Below, one piece after another: positions 18,798 to 26,854 of a DNA stretch of 64,000 bases. The stretch comes from Mariniblastus sp. GTDB lineage: Bacteria; Planctomycetota; Planctomycetia; Pirellulales; Pirellulaceae. Location: positions 1-64,000 of the forward strand of contig JAQXDZ010000119.1 of assembly GCA_029251085.1 (NCBI GenBank), written 5' to 3'. Within the stretch, counting starts at the first letter, position 1, and each line of letters begins with the position of its first letter. The translations under genes and the position numbers were made by a program. The notes under the pieces were generated by a model. That model was not told the origin of the DNA, did no database searches, and saw only the letters and a program-made list of their open reading frames with translations.

Positions 18798-20051
18798 ATG
18801 GCATCTACGGAAGACAATTCGATTAACCCCCGCAAGAAACTCAATTCTAGTTTTTGGATCTTTGTTTCAGCGCTTGGGCTGACGCTGGTCTTTTTCATTG
18901 CCTCCAACCAATTTTCAAACTGGCTGATTGAACTTGGGTTTATTCTCTCTGCCTGCGCGGCCATATCTATTTTAATCGCGGAAGCCTGTGATCCATTTGC
19001 CGATGCCGCACAGTGGGTCGGAATCCGTTTGCGTTTGCCACCGTCTGTCAGAGGAGCAACGCTGGATGCTGTGGCCAGTAGCATGCCAGAGTTATTTACC
19101 GGCCTGTTCTTTGTGACGATCGCGCTCTTTGGAACTCAGGACGACCAAAGCCAAATGCTGGCCAGCGCTGAAGGTTACGGGTCAACCGTTGCAACGTGTG
19201 CAGGAAGCTCGATTTATAATTTAATTCTGATACCCGCGCTATGTGCAATTGTTGTTTCTTTTTCGCGACGGGATCGACCCCAAATCACTGTTCCCAGAGA
19301 AGTCATTCACCGAGATGGCATGTGGGTAATTTTCACTCAAGCTGGCCTACTTATCTTCTTGTTTCAGGAAAAACTGGAATGGTGGATGGGGGTCGCAGCA
19401 CTGCTAACTTACGCCGTCTACGTTTTACACCTTTATCTAGCGACGCGACAATTCCGAACTCAACTCTCCGAAAATAGAACCGAAGTGACAGGGACTGATT
19501 CTAAAACTGCCTCTGCCTGCTTTGGCTATTTTGAAATTCGGCTCAATGGCTTTACTTCGACAATGGTCATTATCTCAGCAACCGCGGTGGCTGCATTAGC
19601 ATGCTACCTGCTGGTCGATCTCACTAATCAATCGGCTCATAAACTGGGAGTCAGTCCCTTCTTCGTCGCGGTTATCTTAACCGCTGCGGTGTCATCAATT
19701 CCCGACACATTTATGTCCCTCGGATCGGCCCGGCGAGGCGATGATGCTGGAGCAATGTCGAATGTCTTTGGCTCTAACGTATTCGACGTCTGTATTGGCA
19801 TGTCAATTCCGCTGATCGTAAGCTGCTATCTACACCAGTGGGAGCCAATCGAACTAGTGATGAGCAATGGCGAAACCATGAAGGGGGTGGTTGGCTTACG
19901 TATTTTTCTGTTTATTTTGACGGGCGTGGCAATGGCCTGCATGTGGCATTTGAAGCAAATCAACAGGCGAACGGGAATCCTCTTTTGTGCTCTTTACGCT
20001 TCTTTCGTGATTTACGCGATTCTCGGAGCGTTGGAGCTGATTCCAGCCTAG
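18798..20051 (+). CDS. Sodium/calcium exchanger-family (CaCA) antiporter
   Basis: An inner-membrane cation antiporter of 417 residues with about 11 helices. Both alpha repeats typical of the Ca2+:cation antiporter superfamily are visible. The first has GATLDAVASSMPELFTGLFFV with GSSIYNLILIPAL; the second has AVSSIPDTFMSLGSARRGDDAG followed by SNVFGSNVFDVCIG. The Glu and Asp in these repeats bind the cation. Ion specificity (Ca2+ for Na+ or H+) cannot be told from the sequence. It stands alone between truA and the kinase gene, with 184 bases after the stop that hold no recognisable element. Confidence 0.85.
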   Translation: MASTEDNSINPRKKLNSSFWIFVSALGLTLVFFIASNQFSNWLIELGFILSACAAISILIAEACDPFADAAQWVGIRLRLPPSVRGATLDAVASSMPELFTGLFFVTIALFGTQDDQSQMLASAEGYGSTVATCAGSSIYNLILIPALCAIVVSFSRRDRPQITVPREVIHRDGMWVIFTQAGLLIFLFQEKLEWWMGVAALLTYAVYVLHLYLATRQFRTQLSENRTEVTGTDSKTASACFGYFEIRLNGFTSTMVIISATAVAALACYLLVDLTNQSAHKLGVSPFFVAVILTAAVSSIPDTFMSLGSARRGDDAGAMSNVFGSNVFDVCIGMSIPLIVSCYLHQWEPIELVMSNGETMKGVVGLRIFLFILTGVAMACMWHLKQINRRTGILFCALYASFVIYAILGALELIPA

Positions 20052-20235
20052 ACGCGAAAAACACTCAATTGTCCTTCGGAACATGGAAAATCTAAGTGTT
20101 TGCTAAACGCACAAACCAAAGCCCAATCCTCTGAAGTCGACTTTGGTTTCCTCGAATCTTCGACTAAAATAAAGCCAGCAGGGGTTCAACTCGATGCCTG
20201 CGTTATCAAGCTTGAAATCGATGGATTAGAAATAA

Positions 20236-21108
20236 ATGTCAATAGGCAGAGACTTTATCGGGCCGTTTCAACTGCTCAGACTCATTCGTGCCGGTACGAC
20301 AACTCAGGTTTGGGAGGCGTTAAGAACGGGCGAGAGTGAACGAATCGCACTCAAAGTTTTAATGGAAAATTTTCGGAAAAATCGCTACGAAATTGGCCAA
20401 CTGAAACACGAGGCCTTGGTCGGTGCTGAACTTGAGCATCCCAACGTGATTAAGATCTTTGGTTATCATGACGATCAGGGATACCCACTTGTATCCATGC
20501 AGCTTTTCCCATCGCGGAACCTGAAAATTGAGATGCGAGAACGCAAAGAATACATGATGCCCAATGTCTCCTCGATCATCCGAAGTTGTGCAAAAGGATT
20601 GGAGCACATGCATGAAAAAGGATGGGTGCATTGCGATGTAAAACCAGACAACTTCCTCGCCGACGAACAGGGGCATGTCAAATTAATTGACTTTTCAATC
20701 GGCGTAAAATTAAGAACGAAAAAAGGCGGGATAGGGGGGCTTCTTGCTGGAAGACCCAAAGCCATTCGTGGCACGAGAAGCTACATGGCTCCTGAACAAA
20801 TTCGTCGACAGCATCCAGATCGACGATCCGATGTCTACGGCTTAGGCTGTGTTATCTTTGAACTACTATCTGGAAAAACTCCTTACTCAGCCAACTCACC
20901 GGATGAGTTATTAACTAAACATTTAAAAGCTCCCATTCCATCGCTAGAAGCCTACAGCGGCGCTTCCAAAGATTTTTCGAACTTAGTCAAACTAATGCTC
21001 GCTAAGAAGCCCGACGACCGTATCCAAAACCTAACGGAATTCCTTCAGATTTTTGAAACAACTCAGATCTTTCGATCTGGACAACGCCCCGAAGGCTTTC
21101 GCCGGTAA
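20236..21108 (+). CDS. Soluble Ser/Thr protein kinase with variant motifs
   Basis: A single kinase domain fills the 290-residue protein; there is no membrane helix or sensor domain, unlike most PknB-type planctomycete kinases. The ATP-binding Lys40 (RIALKVL), the catalytic loop HCD at 132-134 (VHCDVKPDNFL) and the metal motif Asp152 in IDFSIG are present, then GTRSYMAPEQIRRQHPDRRSDVYGLGC. Three changes from consensus are seen: the glycine loop is reduced to RAGTTTQV, HRD is HCD, and DFG is DFS. The catalytic and metal-binding Asp residues are kept, so activity is plausible. The partner and substrates are unknown; neighbours give no clue. Confidence 0.85.
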   Translation: MSIGRDFIGPFQLLRLIRAGTTTQVWEALRTGESERIALKVLMENFRKNRYEIGQLKHEALVGAELEHPNVIKIFGYHDDQGYPLVSMQLFPSRNLKIEMRERKEYMMPNVSSIIRSCAKGLEHMHEKGWVHCDVKPDNFLADEQGHVKLIDFSIGVKLRTKKGGIGGLLAGRPKAIRGTRSYMAPEQIRRQHPDRRSDVYGLGCVIFELLSGKTPYSANSPDELLTKHLKAPIPSLEAYSGASKDFSNLVKLMLAKKPDDRIQNLTEFLQIFETTQIFRSGQRPEGFRR

Positions 21109-21188
21109 CTAATTATTTGCAAACTGTGAGTCACTATCATTCGTCAGACAGTGACACCTACCATCCCACTGACCCAACTTAATACACC

Positions 21189-22154
21189 ATGGATTATCTG
21201 TCATTTGAGCAACCCATTGCCGATCTTGCTCTCGAAATCGAAAAATGTGAAACCGAATCCTGCGACTCTGTTGAGTCAGTAGAAAAAATTCGAAACATGA
21301 AACAGTCGTTGACCGATCTAACTCGCGAGATCTATGGAAAACTAACTCCCTGGGAAACGGTGCAAGTTGCGCGGCACAAAGATCGACCTCATACGACCGA
21401 TTATCTATCGCTCGTATTTGATGAATTCGTCGAATTGCACGGGGATAAATTGTTTGGCGACGATCGAGCAATGCGTGTTGGCTTTGCCTCGCTGGACCGC
21501 ACCAAAGTCATGGTGCTCGGCCATCAGAAGGGTCGAACGTTTCAGGATCGAACAGAAAACTTCTTTGGATGTGCACATCCCGAAGGCTACCGCAAAGCGA
21601 TGGCGAAAATGAAGATGGCTGAGAAATATAATCTTCCTGTCATTTGCCTGATCGACACGCCGGGCGCCTACCCTGGAATTGGTGCTGAAGAACGAGGCCA
21701 GGCTCAGGTCATCGCCGAAAACATGTATGAAATGTCCCGATTGAAAACACCAATCATCTGTATTGTTATCGGCGAAGGCGGAAGCGGCGGTGCTCTGGGA
21801 ATTGGCGTAGGCGATCGAGTCGCAGTCATGGAACATGCTTACTATTCCGTGATCAGTCCAGAAGGATGCGCCGGCATTCTCTGGAAGGGCGCTGAGCATG
21901 CAGAAAAAGCCGCGACTGCATTGAAATTCACTTCCAAAAATCTACTGCAGATGGGGATTGTGGATGATGTGATTACCGAGCCCTTAGGCGGTGCCCACCG
22001 TGACCACCACAAGACGGCATCTCAAATGAAGTCCTATTTAAAGAAAACTCTAAAAGACCTCGTTGGAAAACCGCACGAGTCGTTATTAGAAGAACGCTAC
22101 CAGCGGTTTCGAAAAATCGGCGTCTTCGACGAAGTTGGCGAACTGCCTGCCTAA
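21189..22154 (+). CDS. accA: Acetyl-CoA carboxylase carboxyltransferase subunit alpha
   Basis: With AccD it transfers the carboxyl group from carboxybiotin to acetyl-CoA, making malonyl-CoA for fatty-acid synthesis. Matches across its 321 residues: N-terminal MDYLSFEQPIADLALEIE, then QVARHKDRPHTTDYL, LHGDKLFGDD, GHQKGR, IDTPGAYPGIGAEERGQAQVIAENM and GEGGSGGALGIGVGDRV, the last being the oxyanion-forming Gly motif. accD is not in the window. The start ATG follows a short spacer without a strong ribosome-binding site. Confidence 0.95.
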   Translation: MDYLSFEQPIADLALEIEKCETESCDSVESVEKIRNMKQSLTDLTREIYGKLTPWETVQVARHKDRPHTTDYLSLVFDEFVELHGDKLFGDDRAMRVGFASLDRTKVMVLGHQKGRTFQDRTENFFGCAHPEGYRKAMAKMKMAEKYNLPVICLIDTPGAYPGIGAEERGQAQVIAENMYEMSRLKTPIICIVIGEGGSGGALGIGVGDRVAVMEHAYYSVISPEGCAGILWKGAEHAEKAATALKFTSKNLLQMGIVDDVITEPLGGAHRDHHKTASQMKSYLKKTLKDLVGKPHESLLEERYQRFRKIGVFDEVGELPA

Positions 22155-22257
22155 CCGTTCGCTAACCGGCTTGCCGAATTTGATGAGCCAGCGACGATCG
22201 CTATTAACGCGATTCGAGCACCACTGCCTTGTACAACAGAACTCTCCGGGAGCGTCC

Positions 22258-22968
22258 ATGGAAACCGTTAAGCAAGTCATGTCGGCACTTAAGAAAAAGG
22301 GGTCGGCTCAAACTCGAAAAACGTTTGCCCGCCATGGCGCTCCGGACAACATGTTCGGAGTAAAGATCGCCGACTTGAAGGTGATTGCCAAACAAATCAA
22401 AGGCAATCAGGCACTGGCGATGGAACTTTACAAGACTGGCAATACCGATGCCATGTATTTGGCCGGCATCGTGGCCGACGGCAAATCTATGTCAAAAAAA
22501 GAACTAAACGATTGGTGCCGCGCCGCCAATTGGCACATGATTGCTGAGTACTCGTTACCCGGTGTCGCTCACGAAAACCCTCACGCAAAAGCCCTCGCCT
22601 CAAAGTGGATCAAATCAAAAAAGGACCTCATTGCCGCTGCTGGTTGGAACACGTATTCAGGTCTCGTTGCCACACAACCCGACTCTGAATTAGACCTCGA
22701 AGAAATCAAACTGCTGCTCCGAGAAATCACTGAGTCCATTCACGAATGCGGTGAGCGTGTAAAATACACCATGAATGGTTTTGTCATTTCCGTCGGCGGT
22801 TATGTTAAACCGCTCTCAGCCAAAGCAAAATCGACGGCTAAAAAAATTGGCAAAGTATCTGTCGAGATGGGCGAAACAGCCTGCAAAGTTCCACTCGCGA
22901 TCGACTACATCGCTAAAATGGAAAGCACCGGACGCGCTTTTAAAAAGCGGAAAACGATTAAGTGCTAA
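22258..22968 (+). CDS. DNA alkylation repair protein, AlkD-like HEAT-repeat family
   Basis: An all-helical protein of 236 residues related to AlkD-type DNA glycosylases, which remove N3/N7-alkylated bases without base flipping. Seen: FARHGAPDNMFGVKIADLKVIAKQIK at the N-terminus (the family's 'G...G.....lr..a'), WCRAANWHMIAEY with the conserved Trp, and WIKSKKDLIAAAGWNTYSGLVA. ATG 22258 (METVKQVMSAL) follows 'gagcgtcc'; the frame is open further upstream, but those residues do not resemble the family. A short sister clade with this length is common, and activity is not proven for it. Nothing nearby suggests an adaptive-response operon. Confidence 0.8.
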   Translation: METVKQVMSALKKKGSAQTRKTFARHGAPDNMFGVKIADLKVIAKQIKGNQALAMELYKTGNTDAMYLAGIVADGKSMSKKELNDWCRAANWHMIAEYSLPGVAHENPHAKALASKWIKSKKDLIAAAGWNTYSGLVATQPDSELDLEEIKLLLREITESIHECGERVKYTMNGFVISVGGYVKPLSAKAKSTAKKIGKVSVEMGETACKVPLAIDYIAKMESTGRAFKKRKTIKC

Positions 22969-23055
22969 ATAGCCTTTCGAACTGCAGGGATCTCCAGTTA
23001 GCACTTAGGAAACTTCCTTACATACGAATTCTAATAAATAGTACTGGTTGAATTG

Positions 23056-23063
23056 GGGCAGGG
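23056..23063 (+). other. KOPS-like octamer, last + strand copy before the dif-like site
   Basis: GGGCAGGG in the intergenic region after the AlkD-like gene, 1.0 kb left of the dif-like site and pointing at it. Confidence 0.5.
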
Positions 23064-23177
23064 CGGTAGATCGAAAATAAATCTCTACCCATTAATCGCT
23101 GAACCTCAAACCCACCGACAGTTGACTCGGGGATTTGAAACTAACCCATTTACAATTGATTACAACCAAGAGTCGTC

Positions 23178-23591
23178 ATGCCAAGCTTGCTCAAAATTTT
23201 CGAGACGGTTCTTTATGCCGACGATCTCGACGCCGCCAAAGTGTTTTACGCCCACGTGATGGGTCTGCGTTTGCTTAGCCAGAATGATTTGATGCTAGTT
23301 TTCGAACTCGATGAAAGCTATTTGTTAATTTTCAATCCGGATAAAAGTTCGGTGGCGGGGAGGCAAGTCCCATCCCACGGCACGCGTAGTCATGGCCACA
23401 TTGCCTTTGTCATTACCGAGAATGAGCGAGAGACATGGAGAACGCGCTTGGCCGACGCGGGCATCGAAATTGAATCCGAAGTTTGTTGGGACGATGGAGC
23501 ACGTGGAACTTCAATTTACTTCCGTGACCCAGCGGGCAACTCGATTGAATTAGCACCGCCAAATTTATGGACCTACCTAAAAAATCCATAA
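23178..23591 (+). CDS. VOC-superfamily (glyoxalase/bleomycin-resistance fold) protein
   Basis: A 137-residue single-domain protein of the vicinal-oxygen-chelate fold. The N-terminal pattern ETVLYADDLDAAKVFYAHVMGLRLLSQ and the C-terminal SIYFRDPAGNSIELAPPNLW are typical, with a probable metal-binding His in HGHIAFVI and Glu in IELAPP. Members act as lyases, dioxygenases, isomerases or antibiotic-binding proteins; the substrate is not predictable here. It has no co-directional neighbour nearby and converges with the L12-like gene. Confidence 0.85.
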   Translation: MPSLLKIFETVLYADDLDAAKVFYAHVMGLRLLSQNDLMLVFELDESYLLIFNPDKSSVAGRQVPSHGTRSHGHIAFVITENERETWRTRLADAGIEIESEVCWDDGARGTSIYFRDPAGNSIELAPPNLWTYLKNP

Positions 23592-23624
23592 CCTCAAAAA
23601 CTGGCAATTCGTCCGCCAGAGTGG

Positions 23625-24029
23625 TCAGAGCATAGATTGAAGAATAAACCCTAAAACCACAAATACCAGAATGACCCCCGCGCAACCTGATTGACTGTTG
23701 GATTTCTCAAGAATCTGAAAATCGCTAATTAGTTTCTCGATGAAGACTTTTGATTCCATTAGCGACTTACCAGTGTGATCCCTGTAAAGCCGCACCGCAT
23801 CTAGCTTACAGCCAGACTCCAAGAGATCGAGCACTTGTTCAACTAACTCCTGCTCGGCGTCTTTTACAGAACCTGGTTCGACGCTTGGAAGGTTCTCTAC
23901 AAATTGCTTTGCTTCCAGCAAAGAACTGCCGGTGAAATCCATGTAGAGCTTACACGCGTCGAGCTTTTGATCATTGCCTAAACACTTTCGGATCTGGTTG
24001 ATCTGGGCGTCTGTTAACTGCGGGTCCAT
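23625..24029 (-). CDS. Two ribosomal-L7/L12-C-terminal-like domains with a C-terminal membrane anchor
   Basis: Function unknown. Two copies of a segment resembling the bL12 C-terminal fold appear in 134 residues: KLDACKLYMDFTGSSLLEAKQFVE and KLDAVRLYRDHTGKSLMESKVFIE. Each has the helix-turn-helix spacing of bL12's 'K...vk.vre.tg.gLkeAK..ve'. The last 20 residues are hydrophobic (CAGVILVFVVLGFILQSML), so the protein is probably tail-anchored, facing the cytosol. Copies of such domains outside ribosomes are known only as uncharacterised proteins. The ATG at 24029 (MDPQLTDAQ) is preferred over the in-frame start nine codons upstream. The dif-like site lies 66 bases upstream of this start. Confidence 0.75.
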   Translation of the reverse strand: MDPQLTDAQINQIRKCLGNDQKLDACKLYMDFTGSSLLEAKQFVENLPSVEPGSVKDAEQELVEQVLDLLESGCKLDAVRLYRDHTGKSLMESKVFIEKLISDFQILEKSNSQSGCAGVILVFVVLGFILQSML

Positions 24030-24094
24030 GGCTAAGCCTCCCAAGTCACAAAGCAAAACATCAACAAAACAGTGTATATCTCACCCAATCCCCA

Positions 24095-24122
24095 ACGTCC
24101 GATAATGTTTCTTATGTTCGGT
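24095..24122 (+). other. dif: dif-like XerC/XerD recombination site (probable chromosome dimer resolution site)
   Basis: A 28-base site with the dif design of 11 + 6 + 11. The left arm is ACGTCCGATAA (24095-24105), the centre TGTTTC (24106-24111) and the right arm TTATGTTCGGT (24112-24122). From memory, the right arm shares TTATGTT plus the last T with the E. coli XerD arm. The left arm shares 8 of 11 bases with the B. subtilis left arm (ACTTCCTAGAA). It lies between the last right-pointing and first left-pointing KOPS-like octamers, where a dif site is expected. No xer gene is in the window. Function is inference. Confidence 0.65.
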
Positions 24123-24306
24123 TAGGTCTCTCGTTTTCCCCGTATATATGGCTTTTTTGAATTCAGTACGAATTCCCTGCTGAAAATCCCAATTCACATT
24201 CCAACCTCTGGCTTAGCCAAGAACCCAGATCACCATCCGCAATCTTGATGACCAAGGAATAGCACACTGGCCACAGCACAAATCTGGGCAGCCCGCCATT
24301 AATTGT
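24123..24306. other. Gene-free stretch next to the dif-like site with broken coding-like fragments
   Basis: No intact gene. On the - strand, short open stretches in different frames look protein-like but are separated by stops. Examples are a frame from 24300 down to about 24166 containing VIKIADGDLGSWL and a second containing TEFKKAIYTGKTRDL near 24130-24165. This could be a decayed gene or chance. Confidence 0.3.
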
Positions 24307-25194
24307 CTAACGCTTGTAGACGTTCTCAAACAAATTTTCAGCCGCCTCATTGGTAACTTCCAAAGCCTGCTTTCCAATATTTTCAAGAGTCTGCTTGGAT
24401 GCTTCCGAAATGTCTACGTTTGACCAGTCGATCCCCTGAGTGGCTGGAGCCTGCGGCGGATTTACCTTCTTTTGAAAAGTCCCAAAGAATCCGCCTCCGC
24501 TGGAAATATCCGGCGTCATATTTTGTGGCTTATCCGGATTGCCGCCCGAAGGGGTTTTCCAGCGACCAGCAAAACCATTGGACTGCAATTTTTTAATCTC
24601 ATCGCTAATTGGCTGTCCCACCGGATAGGTCGTTCCTAATGAACTGCCAAAAAATCCACCGGTGTCAACAGAAGGTTCTTTATGGCCAACGGCGTCTTTG
24701 TAATTTTCAATATGAGGATTAACAAAACGAGCTAATTCATCCGGCACGAAGTCCGAAACCTGCCAAATTCCTTTTTCGATATAGGGGCCAAATTTCGAAT
24801 GGTCAATCTTCTCATGAACGTCCTCACCGAGAAACGAAACCGCGAACATAGTTACCACCATGCACAGTAAACCTCCTTTGAGAGCGCCCAGAATTGCACC
24901 TGCCTGGCGATCAAACCCTTTTAACTCATTCTTCTTAAGTGATTTAGAAACAGATGAATAAATCGCCCAAATCACAAGCGATGTACCAAGAAAAAGAATC
25001 AACATCGCACCAATTTTATTCCACGGCTCATCCACCTGCAAAAATGCTGCCAACTGATCTCTGAAATTTACCGCAACGATGTAACTCACCACCAATGCAG
25101 CAAGCGATGCAATTTGCCAAGCCAATCCTTTCCAGTAGCCGAAAAAAATGGCTCCCAGGAAAATCACCAACATCGCGATATCGTAAATCCCCAC
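24307..25194 (-). CDS. CvpA-family membrane protein
   Basis: The N-terminal ~165 residues form four membrane helices with the CvpA pattern: YDIAMLVIFLGAIFFGYWKGLAWQIASLAALVVSYIVAV, then FLGTSLVIWAIYSSVSKSL and FDRQAGAILGALKGGLLCMVVTMFAV. CvpA proteins are needed for colicin V production in E. coli and for envelope homeostasis in others. The remaining ~130 residues are hydrophilic and Gly/Pro-rich, ending in an amphipathic helix (SKQTLENIGKQALEVTNEAAENLFE), a tail longer than in the E. coli protein. The start is GTG at 25194, chosen because AAGGAGAG lies just upstream and MGIYDIAML matches the family start. Confidence 0.85.
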   Translation of the reverse strand: MGIYDIAMLVIFLGAIFFGYWKGLAWQIASLAALVVSYIVAVNFRDQLAAFLQVDEPWNKIGAMLILFLGTSLVIWAIYSSVSKSLKKNELKGFDRQAGAILGALKGGLLCMVVTMFAVSFLGEDVHEKIDHSKFGPYIEKGIWQVSDFVPDELARFVNPHIENYKDAVGHKEPSVDTGGFFGSSLGTTYPVGQPISDEIKKLQSNGFAGRWKTPSGGNPDKPQNMTPDISSGGGFFGTFQKKVNPPQAPATQGIDWSNVDISEASKQTLENIGKQALEVTNEAAENLFENVYKR

Positions 25195-25609
25195 AATCTC
25201 TCCTTGTTCAAATTCGACGCTGCTGTTGTCACAACTGTAACAATCTCACGCCGCACCTCCAGCTATCCAACTCAATCCTGCGTAACTTACAAGCCACGGT
25301 AGCGTTCAGATTCACCAGTCTGGTTTTAGATTTCCTTTGAGCTTTCCATCCGTGGAAAGACCGTCGAAATTAGAGATAAATTTTCGGTTTACCTCAATAC
25401 AGATAGGCTCAACAATTCCTAACGCCCCCCTCAATTAACCGAATTAGTTTCTATGCCGGTAAGCGCTGCTAGCGATTGCGAGATTGACGAATCCACGTTG
25501 GTTCACACCTAGCAGTTCTCTATTGTCATTTCCAGACACACACGTTGTGCTCTGCAATAGGCTCGCCACCAATTGGTTTATTTTAATCAACCGTTTTTAG
25601 CTAGAATTC
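25195..25609. other. Divergent intergenic region, no gene seen
   Basis: 415 bases between the divergent CvpA and membrane-hydrolase genes. A hairpin CTTTCCA-TCCG-TGGAAAG at about 25340-25357 is perfect but has no T-run. The region should carry promoters in both directions; I cannot assign them. Confidence 0.5.
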
Positions 25610-26341
25610 ATGGCTGATTTCAAAACTCACATTACGACCAGCACCGCGTTAGGATTTCTTTATGGTGGTGTTGGATACTTTGGCTTTGAGGTTCCTCTTG
25701 CGCATTGCATGATCGCGGGAAGTTTATGCAGTGTCGCCGGGATGTTGCCTGATCTCGACAGCAATTCAGGAAAGCCACAGCGTGAGATGCTTTCATTCGT
25801 CTCTGTCATCATCCCCATGATGATGCTGCCTCGCTTTGAAGCGATTGGCATGACAACTGAACACATGATTTTTGTTGCTGGCGTGATGTACGTTTTGATT
25901 CGGTTCGGTATCGGAGGTCTCTTCCGCCGATTTACGAAACACCGCGGCATGTGGCATAGTATTCCCGCAGCGTTAATCGCAGGCTTGGCTACTTTTATGA
26001 TCTGCCTTTCAAACGACCTTGAAATCCGCATCTACAAATCGTGGGCCGTTGTGCTCGGCTTCATTTGCCATCTCGTACTCGATGAAATCTATGCGGTTAA
26101 CTGGGAAGGTAAGCTTCCCAAGAAAAAAAAGAGCTTTGGCACCGCGATGAAATTTTGGGGAAATTCCACTTGGTTTAACTTTACTACCTACCTCAAGTTG
26201 GCAATTTTGATCGGAATCGTCGCAAGCGATAACTATGTGATGGACTGCATTTGTGAACCACCCACTGAATCGCCAGCATCCACGGCTCAATGGGTTCGCA
26301 ATCTCTTTTTACACGATCACAGTCAGACCCTTCAGCGATAA
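25610..26341 (+). CDS. Membrane-bound metal-dependent hydrolase family (YdjM/DUF457-like)
   Basis: A 243-residue protein with several membrane helices. Motifs fit the family: N-terminal KTHITTSTALGFLYGG, GMLPDLDSNSGKP (Asp cluster), and KHRGMWHSIPAAL with two His, all thought to bind metal near the membrane face. E. coli YdjM, a LexA-regulated member, has the same layout but unknown activity. A short hairpin follows the stop. It converges with dtd. Confidence 0.8.
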   Translation: MADFKTHITTSTALGFLYGGVGYFGFEVPLAHCMIAGSLCSVAGMLPDLDSNSGKPQREMLSFVSVIIPMMMLPRFEAIGMTTEHMIFVAGVMYVLIRFGIGGLFRRFTKHRGMWHSIPAALIAGLATFMICLSNDLEIRIYKSWAVVLGFICHLVLDEIYAVNWEGKLPKKKKSFGTAMKFWGNSTWFNFTTYLKLAILIGIVASDNYVMDCICEPPTESPASTAQWVRNLFLHDHSQTLQR

Positions 26342-26342
26342 A

Positions 26343-26371
26343 AGCTAATCTAGAAATGTAGATTGGCTCTT
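26343..26371. terminator. Weak hairpin between convergent genes
   Basis: Stem 26343-26352 with 26359-26368 (AGCTAATCTA against TAGATTGGCT, one wobble). The T-run is short, so termination is uncertain. It could serve either flanking gene. Confidence 0.4.
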
Positions 26372-26393
26372 ACTGCAGATTTATTCAGCCTGC

Positions 26394-26843
26394 TTAAAAC
26401 TGCTTTCGGCTGTCAAGAAGAATGGTAACAGGACCATCATTGACGAGTTCTACGGCCATCTCAGCCTGAAAGATACCCGTCTGCACAGGCACATTGATTC
26501 CGCGACAGGCTTCGATGAATTCCTGATACAAACGCCGCGCCAATTCCGGCTTTGCGGCACGTACAAAACTGGGACGCTTACCTTTTTTCACATCACCAAG
26601 GAGCGTGAACTGACTAATGACCAGCAGAGATCCCTGAATATCTAAAAGCGCAAGATTCATCTTTCCGTCGACATCTTCAAAAATTCTTAATCCGGTGATT
26701 TTTCCAACTAGATAATCCAGATCAGCTTTTTCGTCGCCGACCTCGACTCCCAGAAAAACAAGCAGGCCACATTCAATCTGGCCAACCGTTTTACCGTCGA
26801 CCGCAACGGAGGCTCGAGTTACGCGTTGTACAACCGCACGCAT
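26394..26843 (-). CDS. dtd: D-aminoacyl-tRNA deacylase
   Basis: Hydrolyses D-aminoacyl-tRNA and mischarged glycyl-tRNA-Ala, recycling tRNA. The 149-residue protein shows MRAVVQRVTRASVAVDGKTVGQI at the N-terminus, the active-site SQFTLLGDVKKGKRPSF and the C-terminal VNDGPVTILLDS (the family's NxGP motif, here NDGP). It starts 11 bases after the stop of the upstream exported-protein gene on the same strand, so they are likely co-transcribed. Confidence 0.95.
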   Translation of the reverse strand: MRAVVQRVTRASVAVDGKTVGQIECGLLVFLGVEVGDEKADLDYLVGKITGLRIFEDVDGKMNLALLDIQGSLLVISQFTLLGDVKKGKRPSFVRAAKPELARRLYQEFIEACRGINVPVQTGIFQAEMAVELVNDGPVTILLDSRKQF

Positions 26844-26854
26844 GGACGAACCCT

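Noticed and set aside
24123-24306. Intact gene next to the dif-like site
   Set aside because: All frames are interrupted by stops within about 50 codons.
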